DNA of 64,000 nucleotides from contig SKCR01031852.1 in the NCBI GenBank assembly GCA_019454045.1, forward strand, positions 1 through 64,000. Reading direction: 5' to 3'. Below the pieces are notes generated by a model. That model saw nothing but the letters and a program-made list of their open reading frames with translations, made no database searches and had not been told where the DNA came from. Position numbers and translations under genes: made by a program. This stretch comes from Zanthoxylum bungeanum. Taxonomy: Eukaryota; Streptophyta; Magnoliopsida; Sapindales; Rutaceae. Positions 45,857-57,608 of the stretch are shown here, in pieces. Each line of letters starts with the position of its first letter. The stretch's first letter is position 1.

Positions 45857-47167
45857 TGTTGTGATATTTTATATCGTACTGCAAGTGTACGGTATCAAGT
45901 TTTAGTAAAATATAAGTGAAAAAGTATCGAACCCACCGGGATTGTATTCAACTCATACTAAGTACTATAATTAATAACCCTAACTTTATTTAGAAAGCAA
46001 CAAAATTTCGATTAAAAACTAAATAATTAAAAAATAAAATGTTTGATAAAGATGAACCAAGATATGAGAGATTCTAGAGACTGATTTCACCTAGCTATCC
46101 CATATGTATTTGTTATGCCAATCATTTCTTATTCAGTTGTATTGTTTATAAGTCAATAATCCTAAATCATTCCAACTCCCTCTCCCGAGTTCCGAGTGAA
46201 TATATTTTCAATTACAGACTTCGATATCCCTATAAAAATCTAATAATTAACAACTCAGTACGCTTTGTGATTCTTTGTTAAAGACTTCAAAGGGATTATA
46301 TATTCTCCTGAACTCTACAAATCTCCTAGGTTATATTCTCTATATCCTATTCAAATTCCCCTCTCCCGAGCGATAGATTCTAAACATTCATCATCTTAAT
46401 TTATGACCAACAAACTAGAAACATTAAACACAATAGAATATAAATAAACTAAATTAAAACTTTATAACAATCAATTGGTAATTAAAACATAGATTCAAGC
46501 ATTGGCTACATCATCCTCTAGAATAATAGAGTCAGTTTATGACTAAATAATAAAACAATGAAAGCATGGTCATGAACATATTAGAAATCATTAGAGTTGA
46601 AGAAAAAAACTACATGATTAAATCTGAATCGAATCCCTTCATCTTTGGACGTCACCACCTCGTCTCAATTTTTTGCTCTTCAATCTTCCTCATTGGTTCT
46701 CTCTAAAATACGTGTTTTAAGTCTTGAGTTGTGTATTAGTCTCCATTCTAGGATTTTGGATGAGCTTCTATATTTATAGGGAAGTCTTGGAGTCATTGTG
46801 CTAGTAGAACACTGAAAATTGACGATTCTAGGCTTCTGTTACAGCGTCGCGGTGCCATAATTGGCTTTGCGACACCAAATCCTTGGGAAACATGTATGTA
46901 GTTTGTCTGGGCGTCGCGACGCTACAATGGGTGTCCCGACGCCATGTTAAATTTTTAGAATAGGTTTTTCTGCATTTTCTGCTTTCCCGCATGTTTTCGA
47001 TGTGTCCGTAAGGTCCCAAAATAAGTCCATTTGCCCCAAGATCCATGTTCCAATGCTTCTTATCAATAAAACATAAAACAAATTACAAAATATATTAAAT
47101 GATACGAAATATAACAAAATAGTAATCTAAAAGTGCGAGAATAAGTGGGTATAAACCGCACTTATCA
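45857..47167 (-). repeat. 3' LTR of Athila-like element (1311 bp)
   Basis: Plus-strand ends TGTTGTGATAT and CACTTATCA. The left part with CTGCAAGTGTACGGTATCAA and TCGAACCCACCGGGATTG is typical for this LTR type. GCGTCGCGACGC-type words lie at 46845-46950. Confidence 0.85.
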
Positions 47168-47190
47168 AACACCCTCAAACTTAAGATTTT
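47168..47190 (-). other. Polypurine tract of Athila-like element
   Basis: On the minus strand AAGTTTGAGGGTGTT runs directly into TGATAAGTG, the usual Athila arrangement. Confidence 0.75.
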
Positions 47191-48560
47191 GCTAGTCCCG
47201 AGCAAAAGACTTAATAAAAACAAACAAACAAAAAGTAACAGAATTATTTAGGCCACTTTCGTAGGGATCGCGGTTGCATTTAGCGAATGCAACAAGCCTT
47301 TAAACCCCTAGGCAGCCATAGTAGACGAGTTATAGTCTCGTGAGGGATTACAGCGACGGCACCCACAAACGTCATTCACAAACATGGAATCATGAAAAAA
47401 ATAATAAAATAAAATAAAATAGTCCTGGTAGTTATGCATAATATTGTCCTCAAAGAATGCCTATCAATGAAATTAGAGAACCTTCAAAATAATCAATGCA
47501 ACTAAAATCCAAGTTCTTGAACAAATTATCTAAGCCAGACTCAAAGTGTGTGTGTGTGTAAATGTCTATTCACAACTCGAATCCTAAGTAAGTTAACTCA
47601 ATGATTTCGTCTCAAAAATTGGGATCCGATGGGTCAAACCAACCAAGATATCTCAAAAGTATTATGTAATTGCCTTTCTTTGCTCAGTATGGTATGATTT
47701 TTTTTCTTTTTCCTTTTTTAATTTTTTTTCAACATACCTACCCTTTAAGGTAACTATTCTCCTCATGGTGGTCCTAACACTCTCCCATAGGTAGCTTCAC
47801 GCTTATCGGTTATAGGTGGTTTAACTTTTTTTTTTCTCTTGCTTTCATTTTTTTTTCAATCAATTTTTTTTTCTTTTGTTTTTAACCATACCATCCATCA
47901 TAACACTAGCAAATCGAGATAGACATATAAGCAAACGATCATTCATCGACAATCAATTTCTTCAACTAATCACTTTCCCAACTACCTAAGGTCTTACGGC
48001 TAAAAGTATTTTGTTAAGTGCTTACGAGTCTAACCTAGATCGCCTCCTCAAGACATGAGATAATAGTCAATTGGGCACTTATCGTTTCTAAGATTTCATT
48101 ATAAAGCAAACAATACTTATCATTTGGACCTATGATTTACTACGTAGGACTAAATTTGTTTTTTTAAATAACATGTACTATCACTTCATACACACATCCC
48201 CAAACTTAAAATTTACATTGTCCTCAATGTAAGATAAATATAAAGAAACAAGAGTGAGGAACAACACTACCATGCATGGAGTTGATCAGGCTCATGTTGG
48301 TCATAATTTGATTGCGTGAGTTGTGTGGGTCGTTCTACATGCATAAATACATATGCAAACTAATAAACTATCAAATAGTACACAATAAAATAAAACTAAA
48401 GTAACGAAAAATAAAAATAAAAATGCAAGAATTGCCTTCCCGCTAGCGCTAAGTTTAACGTCTTCAGCCAGACGGGAAACCACCCAAATGGTCATGGTGG
48501 CTTCAACATAGCAAACCGGGTAATCTCATGTGCTTTCTTCTTTGATATCCACCGGTGATT
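47191..48560 (-). other. 3' untranslated region of Athila-like element
   Basis: No functional coding frame. The block 47450-48120 is shared with 36240-36940 in the Tat/Ogre-like element. A frame at 48301-48495 (ILAFLFLFFVTLVLFYCVLF) is hydrophobic and reminiscent of a membrane segment, but I would not call it an envelope gene. Confidence 0.55.
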
Positions 48561-48569
48561 ATGACTTGA

Positions 48570-49224
48570 AAAAGATTACTTGGCTGGCTACGGTAATTTA
48601 TCCATGGATGCTCATTCAGGGTCCACTGATTATTGAAATTTCGGACTGCACATGTGGAAAAATTTGCTCGACCATTTTTTGAGCTTTCCAGGGATCATCT
48701 TTAGGTGGTCACTGAATTTTGATTTCCTTCTTTTACGGCACTTTAGAAGTGGTTTTAGGATTGGCTGCGGAGGATCTTTGTTGCATGGCTGCACTATGCT
48801 CATTGGTTGTTTGATTACTGACTCACCATGCCTGTTGACTTGATTACATGTAGATGGGCCTAACACATGGTCATTATCTCTTGCAACTCCCATATTTACA
48901 GTGTCTATAATGCGACATTATTCATCACTCTGAGGACTTGACATGGCTTTGAAAACACTGGTGACTTGTTCATCTTGAACTCTCATTTTCAGTTCACCTT
49001 TTTGCACATCAATGATCAACATAGCAAACCGGGTAATCGCATGTTGCCAAGAACGGTCTCCCAAGGATGATTGGGACATCATTATACTATTCTATATCAA
49101 GAACAAGGAAGTCGACATGGAATTAGAACTTATCCACCTTAACCAAGACATCCTCTACTATTCCTCGTGGGTAGGTGAGGGATCTATATGCTAATTCTAA
49201 TGTGATGGTGGTTGGCTTTGCCTC
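48570..49224 (-). pseudogene. pol: Athila-like region downstream of protease
   Basis: After the protease the minus strand gives YRSLTYPRGIVEDVLVKVDK and VPIILGRPFLAT in broken frames, the well-conserved segment between protease and RT in Athila elements. A final frame (48893-48630, MGVARDNDHVLGPSTCNQVN) ends before any RT motif. Confidence 0.7.
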
Positions 49225-49485
49225 TCATATGCCCAACTGTTTGTAAATGGATAAAGGCATGAGATTGATACTTGCCCCCAAATCGCATAGTGTCTTACCA
49301 AAGTATCGATTTCCAATAGTGCACAGTATGATAAATCTGTCAAGATCCTTCAAGTTTAGAGGAAGTTTCTTCTGTATAATGGCATTGTACTCCTCTGTGA
49401 GTGCTACTGTTTCAAACTCTGTCAGCTTCATCTTCTTAGACATCACCTCATTCATAAACTTCACATAATTGGGCATCTGTTCCAA
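49225..49485 (-). pseudogene. pol: Athila-like protease
   Basis: Aspartic protease domain. YVKFMNEVMSKKMKLTEFET, then RYFGKTLCDLGASINLMPLS with the D-L-G-A-S active site typical of this lineage. The frame stops before the second half. Confidence 0.8.
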
Positions 49486-49568
49486 AGCTTCTACGAAAAG
49501 GGAATGTTGATATGGATCTTTTTAAGGATATCTAGAAATTTAGCAAACTGAGCATCTTATTTCTTCTT

Positions 49569-50709
49569 TTAAAAGCGCTGAGGGTACGACAAATGTGTCT
49601 TTAGGATGGGTGGTGGCTTATATGGAGGAGCTATTGCACTGTTCTCTTCTTCTGTCACTGTTTCCTCTTGAAGTGCCGCTTCTTTTTCTTTACTACCTAA
49701 ATCCTTATGACTATCTCTAATCTCTTTCCCACTCATGAGGGTAATGGCCTGACACTGCTCCATAGGATTAACCTCAGTATTATTAGGAAATGTCCCTTTC
49801 TGTTGATTAGCCTTGGAAGATTGCACTTCTAAGGACTTCATTGTTACCCCTATATTACCCATGTGTGTTTCAACATTGTCCAGCATCGACTGATTCTTCT
49901 CAAACCTCTTTGAAGTTTTAGCAACAAACGTGCTCATGAGGTCTTCTAATGATGGTTTCTGCCAAACTCTTTGATTATTGAATCCAGGAGGAGGTTGTAA
50001 GACATTCTATGTGTTAGCATATGACAAGTTCATATGATAATAGTTAGGCATATGATTGCCTCTATAGTCATTGAAGTTTCAATTGTTCACATATTGGACT
50101 TGTTCATATCCCCCGTCAGGTAAGATCATTCTATTAGCAGTAGTAGCTTCAATAGATGGTTGGCCCTATTGATTGGTCAATACTGCTAGATGAGTCGTGA
50201 GGGTTAACACTTGAGCTGTAAGTGCAACCATAAGATCCACCTCGTATAAACCAGCCATCTTAGGCACACTGGTGCATTCACTTGGCCATTGGAAATTATT
50301 AATGGCCATCTCATCTAGCAGAGCATAGGCATTTTCGGCAGATTTCTTGAACTTGATTTCTCTAGCAGCTGCATCGACCATGATCCTGTTTGGACCATTC
50401 AACCCATTGTAGAATAACTGAATCTGAACTCAGTCTTCAAAATTATGTTGTGGGCACCTTATAAGTATATCTTTAAAGCGCTCCAAAGCCTCGTACAGAT
50501 TCTCAGTCTCCGACTACCTAAATATGCTAATTTCTGTTCTCAGTTTAGCTGATTTAGTTGGTGGAAAGAACCTCGCAAGAAATATTGTAGCCATATCCTG
50601 TCATGTCATGATGCTCCCCATCTGGATAGATTACAGCCAACCCATTGCCTTGTCTCTTAACGAGAATGGGAACAAGCGTAGCCTGATGGTCCCTTTGATA
50701 ACGCCATTC
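49569..50709 (-). pseudogene. gag: Athila-like gag remnant
   Basis: Runs from IKGTIRLRLFPFSLRDKAMG (50700) through broken LYEALERFKDILIRCPQHNF, FYNGLNGPNRIMVDAAAREI, and YALLDEMAINNFQWPSE (50402-50166), to a C-terminal part (49937-49569) with a coiled-coil-like FEKNQSMLDNVETHMGNIGV. It lacks its N-terminus because the LTR remnant is fused directly to it near 50717. Confidence 0.85.
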
Positions 50710-50716
50710 ATCTTGA

Positions 50717-50952
50717 TCCCGCGATGCCATGCTAAATTTTTAAAATAGGTTTTTCTGTGTTTTCTGCTTTCCTGCGTGCTTCCGATGCGTCCGTAAGGTC
50801 CCAAAACAAGTCCATTTGCCCCAAGATCCATGTTCCAATGCTTCCTATCAATAAAACATAAAACAAAATACAAAATACATTAAATAATACGGAATCTAAC
50901 AAAATAATAAGCTAAGAGTGCGGGAATAAGTGGGTATAAATCACACTTATCA
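50717..50952 (-). repeat. Truncated 5' LTR of Athila-like element
   Basis: Matches 46935-47167 closely and stops within the GGCATCGCGG word, where gag sequence begins. About 1.1 kb of LTR plus the primer site is missing. Confidence 0.85.
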
Positions 50953-53089
50953 ACTATTATCCGCTATTTAACGAGGGTGTAAAACTCTGAAAAAAACAAA
51001 AATGCTGCAAAACACAAGGAAAAAAATAGAAATTAGACAAAAATAAAAGAAAATAAAATAAAATAACAGCTTACATCAATCACAGTACATTGGGTTTGAA
51101 AGGAAAAAATTCTTGAAAATTTGAACACTCCAAAAAATGGTTTCAGACTATGGGTAAACGTGCTTCCCAATAAATGGGCCATTCCATTTGGATTTTAATT
51201 TTCTAGGAAATAAGTGAGATGAGAATTATAAAGTAAATTTTTTTGACCAATTTCAAATGTTTTTCATGAAATTCGACTATCATGAAATACCTTAATTTTA
51301 GTTTTAAGAATTTTCGCATTCTTATATGAATCATTCATTAGCTCTTCAAGTTCATTTAATTGCAGTTTACGTTCATGACCGGCATTTTCAAAGTTTGAAT
51401 TGAATGCTTTAATAGCCCAATATGCCTTATGTTCAAGTTCTACAAGCAAATGATAAGGTTTTTCATAATCTAGACAATAGAGAGACATTCATAAAGAGGT
51501 TTTCAAAGCTGTTCGGTATGCCCAAAGTACATCAGTCAGTTGAAGAGACCAATCTTTACGATTTGGGTAGACTGTTTTTTCCAAAATTTATTTGATTTTC
51601 CTATTTGTTAGTTCAACTTGACCATTTGTCTGAGGGTGATAACATGTAGAAACTTTATGTGTAATTCCATACTTTTTCATTAGTGCCACAAAAGGTTTGT
51701 TACAAAAGTGTTTACCTCCATAACTTATAATGGCTCGAGGGATTCCAAATTGACTTAAAATATGTTCTTTTAAAAATTTAATCATAATTTTGTGATCATT
51801 ATTTCGACAAGGAATCGTCTCAACCCATTTTGAGACGTAATAGACTACAACTAAAATATATAAAAATCCAAATGATGGTGGAAATTGACCCATGAAATCT
51901 ATTCCCCAACAATCAAAGATGAGATTTAAAGGCATCATGTTTCTTTTAGAAATGGATCCCAACTTTTGACAATTTTCACAAGTTTTGCAGAAAGCATGTG
52001 TATCTTTATATAGGGTGCCCGAATAAAATCCATATTGTAAGATTTTTGCAGTGTTTTTTTAGACGAGAAGTGATCTCCGCATGCTTTTGAATGATAGAAC
52101 TGAATAAACACCACTTATCTCATTGTCCGGTGTGCATTGTCGGAAAATCTGATCAGGACAATACTTGAACAAATATGGATTATCCTAGTAGAATATTTTG
52201 ACTTCGGTCAAAAATTTCTTCTTGTCTTGATGGCTCCAGTCTAGAGGTATTTTTCCTATTGTAAGAAAATTGACAATATTAGCATACCAAGACATTATAT
52301 TTATAGAAAATAAAAAATCATTAGAAAAAGTGTCATTGATAGGATTTGTGTCAATTGATGACTCATTTGTGAGTCTCGGTAAATGATCTGCAAATACATT
52401 CTCTGTTTCTTTCTTGTCCTTAATTGTGAGATTGAATTCTTGAATTAAAAAAATCCACCGTAGTAATCTTGGCTTTGCATCATGTTTAGACATCAAATAT
52501 CTAATAGCAGTATGGTCAGAATAAACAACGGTTGATGAACCAATTAAATATAATCAAAATTTATCCAATGCAAATATTACAACAAATAACTCTTTTTCTG
52601 TGGTAGTGTAATTCATTTGTGCACTGTTTAAAGTTCTACTTGCATAATAAATTACATACGGCTTACCTTCCTATATCTGTCTTAATACTGCGTCAACTGC
52701 ATAATCACTGGAATCACACATTAGCTCAAAAGGAAAAGACCAATCGAGGGTAAATGATAGAGGCAAAAGTTAAAAGACTGATAATCTTTTCAAATGATTT
52801 TGATATTATTCTGTCCATTCAAATTTTGTATATTTTAATATAAGGTTACACAATGGTCTATATATGGTACCAAAGTTTTTAATAAACCTATTATAAATCC
52901 TATATGTCCTAAGAAAGAACGAATTTCCTTGACTATTTTTGGTGGTGGCAATTTAGGGATCACCTCTATTTTTGCCTTGTCAACCTCAATATCTTAAGAT
53001 GACATAACGTGACCCATAATAATTCCTGAATCAGTCGTGAAATATATTTTTCCCAATTTAACACAAGTAAATATTTTTTCCAAGGTTTC
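50953..53089 (-). pseudogene. pol: Athila-like RT/RNase H/integrase fragment
   Basis: Read right to left. RT C-terminal part (GIIMGHVMSS, IRSFLGHIGF). RNase H (TTTEKELFVVIFALDKF, then VVYSDHTAIRYLMSKHDAKP and ETENVFADHLPRL at 52496-52185). Integrase zinc part HAFCKTCENCQKLG. Integrase core (51962-51588: IDFMGQFPPSFGF, GIPRAIISYGGKHF, THKVSTCYHPQTNGQVELTN). C-terminal YHLLVELEHKAYWAIKAFNS (51488-51264). The second catalytic Asp (ISDGG in the family) is Tyr here, so it would be inactive. gag, protease and the RT N-terminus are absent. It comes from a different copy than 45857-50952. Confidence 0.85.
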
Positions 53090-53127
53090 CATCTACCGAA
53101 AGGTGATGACAATTTTTTTTACAATAA

Positions 53128-53158
<31 letters not shown>

Positions 53159-53230
53159 ATCTTGGTGGGACCTCCAATAATATATATATATATATAATCT
53201 TGGTGGGTCCTCCAAAATATAATAATAATA

Positions 53231-53285
<55 letters not shown>

Positions 53286-53555
53286 TGCATATGTGGGTAA
53301 ATACATTATAAGCTCGCTTTGTTGCCAATCTAAATAAGATGAATGTTTTCCAAGTCCGATTTCATATCCATTTTCCTATTGAGCATCCAAAGTAATATTT
53401 TACCTATGCAATAAATAAAAATCACAATAAAAATATATAGAATATAAATATAATTATTATTTAACAAATGTGTTAAATTAAGAGAATTAATTGAATTATA
53501 AATGTAAAATGATTGATTTCTCTTTTAATAAATATATAATTTTTAGTGTTCATCA
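53090..53555 (-). repeat. LTR fragment related to 11713-12456
   Basis: Matches 11970-12456 including the CTTGGTGGGACCTCC/CTTGGTGGGTCCTCC pair and the GTTCATCA end. Its left part is missing and joins RT sequence directly, a deletion of the rest of the LTR plus gag, protease and half of RT. Confidence 0.8.
53130..53283. repeat. (TA)n and (AAT)n microsatellites
   Basis: TA tracts around 53135-53158 and 53178-53194; (AAT)n at 53219-53281. They cause the poly-Ile/Leu/Tyr frames here, which are not genes. Confidence 0.95.
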
Positions 53556-53649
53556 ATAAACTCTCACACCTTTATGAACAATACAATCAACAAATAGTTA
53601 TATTTTCATATATTTATATATTTATTAATTGGTGATCTAATATAACCTG

Positions 53650-54359
53650 TGTTGGCGGTATTTTCAGGCCCTATGATATTTAAGCAGTACGACATGGGTA
53701 AAAAGGTAATTCCCTTCTTGGTCAAGATCATTTATGCCGACCCGACCACTAAAAGCCAACAATAAGGGGTCGAGCACTTTATGATCGGTAACCGACCACT
53801 CCAAACCGGATGGTCGGGCATTATCAGATCGATAGCAGCATTCTCAGTTCAAAAGACCATTGTGACCGACCTCATGAAGACCGAGAATATGGCGAGATAT
53901 GCTCCATATTCTTACGGATAAGAAGATAAGTTATCCTAGTGTCATGGGGAAAAGTTGATAAGTCAGTGTCCTAATAGGATAAAGGAAGTGAAGGTAGTTT
54001 CGACTAAGAATTCTTATGGGAAAAGAAAAATAGTTTCTTTGCTATTATAAATAGGAGGGGAAAGCGTGCTTGTAAGGTACAGTTGAGAAGAGAACAAGAG
54101 AGAATTCGACTTATAAACACAAAACAGATCAGAGAAACATATTTCGGTAATAAAACATCGTCCGTTCTATGCCCGTGGATGTAGGTTGGATCTGATCCGC
54201 CGAACCACGTTAAAACTCTTTGTTGATTGGTGAATTTACTTATCTTTTACCAAATTTGCTTTTGATTTCCCATAACCAAACAAATTCACTGTTGAAGGAA
54301 GGTTATCCTGGGAGCAATATTTCCCTTATTTCCCCTGAGACGAAAATCAGCCGTCAAGA
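53650..54359 (+). repeat. LTR 1 of Tat-type element (710 bp)
   Basis: TGTTGGCGGTATTTTC start, CCGTCAAGA end (CCGTCAACA in LTR 2). TATAAATA at 54046-54053. Confidence 0.93.
54046..54053 (+). promoter_or_regulatory. TATA box of LTR 1
   Basis: TATAAATA; conserved at 57269-57276 and 58004-58011 in the other two LTRs. Confidence 0.6.
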
Positions 54360-54379
54360 GTTGGCGCCGTCTGTGGGGA
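54360..54379 (+). other. Primer-binding site of Tat-type element
   Basis: GTTGGCGCCGTCTGTGGGGA. The TTGGCGCC type is common in this gypsy lineage. Confidence 0.85.
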
Positions 54380-54413
54380 ACTTCAACAAAAAGCAGCACG
54401 CGTAGTAAGACAA

Positions 54414-55321
54414 TGGCAGAAGGTGGAAATCATCGGTCGTCAGGGAGTTCAACAGCGGATTGGATGGAGAAGATGAAGGAAAATATGAGGAAAGATAGGG
54501 AGGAAAATCAAATCCTTTTTAAATCCATGATGAACAGACTAGAGAGGATGGAAGAGACGAATAATGAGAGACTTGAAGCCGAAACCAGTCGGAGGAGAGG
54601 CGAAATAGCGGAAGGAAAAATGGTTGCAGATGTGAGTGATGACGATGAACCTAGGAGGAAGGGTCCCTACGGGATGAGGTCCGTAGTGGTAGAAAAAGAT
54701 TTACAAACGGAGGATACATGGGAAGAAGAAGAGTGGAGACAGTCGCCAGATTCTTCCTATGATGGCCCCCGCGACACCAGAAGGGGAGACATGAAGTATG
54801 GTGAAACTGGACGGGAAATCTCAAGTCATGAGGAACGCCGCAGCCGGGGTGACAGACGCGAAAAAGGCCGCGGGAGGCGGCATGGTAACACAGTTGGCAA
54901 TATAAGATATTGGTTAAGAAAATAAATGGCCAAGTGGGGAGTGAACCTCAAAACTGACACGGGAGATGCTCGGAACGGCGAGGTTGAATCTCTCTTCACA
55001 GAAGAAATAAGGTCGGTAAAGTTCCCAAGACGGTTCAAAATGCCGTCCATGACGCCCTATAAAGGCCATACTGATCCAAAATCCCATATCGAGGGTTTTG
55101 TCCTATTGATGGAGGTCCAAGGGGTGGTAGGGGATGCCGTTTGCAAAGTATTCCCCCTAACCTTAGGTGGGTCTGCCATTCTGTGGTTCAGAAGTCTAGC
55201 CCCAGGGAGCATCAGTAGCTTTGCACAACTCAGGAAGTCATTTGTTCGGCACTTCAAAGGGTACACCGGATTATGCCACCGCTCTGGAAACAGCCCGGAA
55301 GTTTATTTTGTTGTAAGATGA
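54414..55321 (+). pseudogene. gag: Tat-type gag, frameshifted
   Basis: The first frame (54414-54925) starts MAEGGNHRSSGSSTADWMEK, followed by a charged coiled-coil-like stretch. After its stop the gag domain follows in another frame (54926-55321): VKFPRRFKMPSMTPYKGHTD, SHIEGFVLLMEVQGV, VFPLTLGGSAILWFRSLAPG and SFAQLRKSFVRHF. The usual FPRRFxxP, FPLTL and WFRSL signatures are present. The end is lost in a frameshift. Confidence 0.88.
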
Positions 55322-55839
55322 TGAGAGAATTACCCGGAGGGGGACAGCTATCAGAGAGAGGACAATGAGGGCAGAAGCTCCTCGTAGGCCAGACAGAGAG
55401 TTCAAAAAAACCACCCCCGAGGCGAAGGGAATTCAAGCCGGTACCTCGGGATTACCTGGAAAAGAGAATCTCGACTCAGGTGAACCATGTGGCCGGGGAA
55501 GAGGCATATATATCCTCTGAATAAAAACCACTAGGGCAAATCGTCATGGAAATCCAGGGAAAAAGTCTCTTGATAGAACCTGACCTCAGGAGATTCCCGC
55601 CAGACATGAGGAATAAAAAATCTTATTGCATGCATAATAATTTGAGGGGACATACGACGGATGGATGCAAAGACTTGCGGGAGCAAATGGAAGACCTGGC
55701 GTGGAATGGGTACTTGAATAATTATATTGACCATGAAGTTATGACGGCCAGGCAGAGAGCACATTGCCGACAGGTGAATATCATCGCATGGGGGAAGACA
55801 CTGGCCGAGGACTCTAACCGGTCAAGAAAAAAACTATAG
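55322..55839 (+). pseudogene. gag: Tat-type gag C-terminus / zinc-finger-like region
   Basis: Frame 55546-55839 contains KKSYCMHNNLRGHTTDGCKD and LREQMEDLAWNGYLNNYI. The lineage has YCxxHxxxGHxTxxC here; the His after YC..H is preserved only in part. Confidence 0.75.
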
Positions 55840-55852
55840 TCGAACTCGGGGG

Positions 55853-56356
55853 TTGGAAGTGTTAGAAACAGAACGGGCCTCGGGAATACAATGTGGTCGG
55901 TCAGTGCCAGCAATGTTCACGGATGAGGATGCTCGAGGGGTGAGTTTCCCCCACGATGATGCATTAATAATCAAGGCGATAATCGGCGGTTCTGAGGTAG
56001 ACATAATCTTAGTGGATCCCGGGAGTGCAGTGGATATAATCTCCAAGGAGGCTTTGGACGACCTTGGAGTGGAGTATGCGGCTCTAACCAACGATGGGAC
56101 TCCTCTATACGGCTTCGGGGGCTCGATGATCGTTCCATTAGGAAGGATTACAATTGGCAATGACGATCGGAACCCGTCCCCGGACTCGGACGATTATGAT
56201 GAATTTCACGGTGGTAGATTGCATGAGCAATTACCAGGTCATTGTTGGTCGACCTTTCATGATGAAGACAAAGGCTGCAATGTCTTGCTATTACTTAAAG
56301 TTAAAGTTCCCCACCCGGATGATGGGGTCATCGGCCAAAGAAAGTTGCCCGGCTAG
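55853..56356 (+). pseudogene. pol: Tat-type protease remnant
   Basis: GVSFPHDDALIIKAIIGGSE, then VDIILVDPGSAVDIISKEAL, where DPGS occupies the D-x-G-S active site. After 56154 the next frame continues with NFTVVDCMSNYQVIVGRPFM and KAAMSCYYLKLKFPT, the stretch before RT. Confidence 0.8.
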
Positions 56357-56376
56357 GGGCAGTCGAAGAATTAGAG

Positions 56377-56700
56377 GTGATGGAACTTTTCGGACTTGGG
56401 AAGAATGTAAAAATAGGGGGAGACTTAGTCGAGGTCCTGAAACATGACCTGCTGAAGTGTCTAAAGGAGTACGCATACATCTTTGCATGGGGGCATGACG
56501 ATATGCCCGGAATTGATCCGAAGTTCATCAATCACCGCTTGGCAGTAAACCCATCACACAAACCGGTCAAACAAAAAAGAAGGACCTTTAACTAGGAACG
56601 GTGCAGGGCAATGGCTGCCGAAGTAGAAAAACTGTTGAAAGCCGGTTTCATCAGAGAAGTGAAAGCCGATTTCATCAGAGGGCGGTGAAAAGATTTTGTT
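56377..56700 (+). pseudogene. pol: Truncated reverse transcriptase N-terminus
   Basis: YAYIFAWGHDDMPGIDPKFI, NHRLAVNPSHKPVKQKRRTF, a stop, then AEVEKLLKAGFIREV followed by a tandem near-duplicate KADFIRG. This is the start of gypsy RT. All catalytic motifs, RNase H and integrase are absent. Confidence 0.8.
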
Positions 56701-56873
56701 TTGGCAGAAAAAGAAGTCAGCCGAACATCTTGGTTGTACCGAGGACGTGGTGGCGACAGGCCAATAAAACTTCTCCTCACAAAGGTCACCCGTCACTCCA
56801 TCAGGAGTACTATTCTTATATAGTTCCCGGCACCAACTTGTATACTCGTTGGAACCGAGAACTAGGGGACAGA

Positions 56874-57582
56874 TGTTGGCGGTATTTTCAGGCCCTATGA
56901 TATTTAAGCAGTACGGCATGGGTAAAAAGGTAATTCCCTTTTTGGTCAAGATCATTTATGCCGACACGACCACTAAAAGCCAACAGTAAGGGGCCGAGCA
57001 CTTTATGATCGGTAATCGACCACTCCAGACCGGATGGTCGGGCGTTATCAGAGCGATAGCAGCATTCTCAGTTCAAAAGACCATTGTGACTGACCTCATG
57101 AAGACCGAAAATATGGCGAGATATGCTCCATATTCTTACGGATAAGAAGATAAGTTATCCTACAGTACGATGAAAAGTTGATAAGTCAGTGTCCTAATAG
57201 GATACAGGAAGTGAATGTAGTTTCGACTAAGAATTCTTATGGGAAAAGGAAAACAGTTTATTTGCTATTATAAATAGGAGGGGAAAGCGTGCTTGTAAGG
57301 TAGAGTTGAGAAGAGTTTAAGAGAGAATTCGACTTGTAAACACAAAACAGATCAGAGAAATATATTTCGGTAATAAAACATCGTCCGTTCTGTGCCCGTG
57401 GATGTAGGTTGGATCTGATCCGCCGAACCACGTTAAAACTATTTGTTGATTGGTGAATTTACTTATCTTTTGCCAAATTTGCTTTTGGTTTCCCATAACC
57501 AAACAAATTCACTGTTGAAGGAAGGTTATCCCGGGAGCAATATTTCCCTTATTGCCCCTGAGACGAAAATCAGCCGTCAACA
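56874..57582 (+). repeat. LTR 2 of Tat-type element (709 bp)
   Basis: TGTTGGCGG to CCGTCAACA. Preceded by AACTAGGGGACAGA, the polypurine region. TATAAATA at 57269-57276. Confidence 0.93.
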
Positions 57583-57608
57583 GTTGGAACCGAGAACTAG
57601 GGGACAGA
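57583..57608 (+). other. 26-bp internal remnant between two LTRs
   Basis: GTTGGAACCGAGAACTAGG plus GGACAGA. Identical to the sequence before LTR 2 (56848-56873) and starting with GTTGG, the first bases of the primer-binding site. Confidence 0.93.

Larger units (their letters stand above)
45857..50952 (-). mobile_element. Athila-like Ty3/gypsy element, deletion derivative
   Basis: Minus-strand element: truncated 5' LTR (50717-50952), gag, protease, a short stretch after protease, then an Athila-type 3' untranslated region, polypurine tract and complete 3' LTR (45857-47167). LTR ends read TGATAAGTG and ATCACAACA on the minus strand. RT, RNase H and integrase are missing, and the 5' LTR, primer site and gag start were lost in a second deletion. 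The flanks ACCGT (left) and ACTAT (right) do not form a TSD. Confidence 0.85.
53650..57582 (+). mobile_element. Tat-type Ty3/gypsy element, deletion derivative
   Basis: LTRs 53650-54359 and 56874-57582, primer-binding site GTTGGCGCCGTCTGTGGGGA at 54360. Internal part holds gag, protease and the N-terminus of RT only; about 200 bp after the RT start the sequence runs into the region before the 3' LTR. Frames are shifted between gag parts. The close similarity of the three LTRs suggests a fairly young insertion. Right neighbour is a third LTR (57609-58318). I find no TSD (ACCTG left; right side ambiguous). Confidence 0.92.

Noticed and set aside
48301..48495. Envelope-like gene of the Athila element
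   Set aside because: Only one hydrophobic stretch of about 25 residues, no signal peptide or further domain, and the region is in the untranslated part.
53058..53328. Poly-Ile, poly-Leu and poly-Tyr frames
   Set aside because: All come from the (AAT)n and (TA)n microsatellites.
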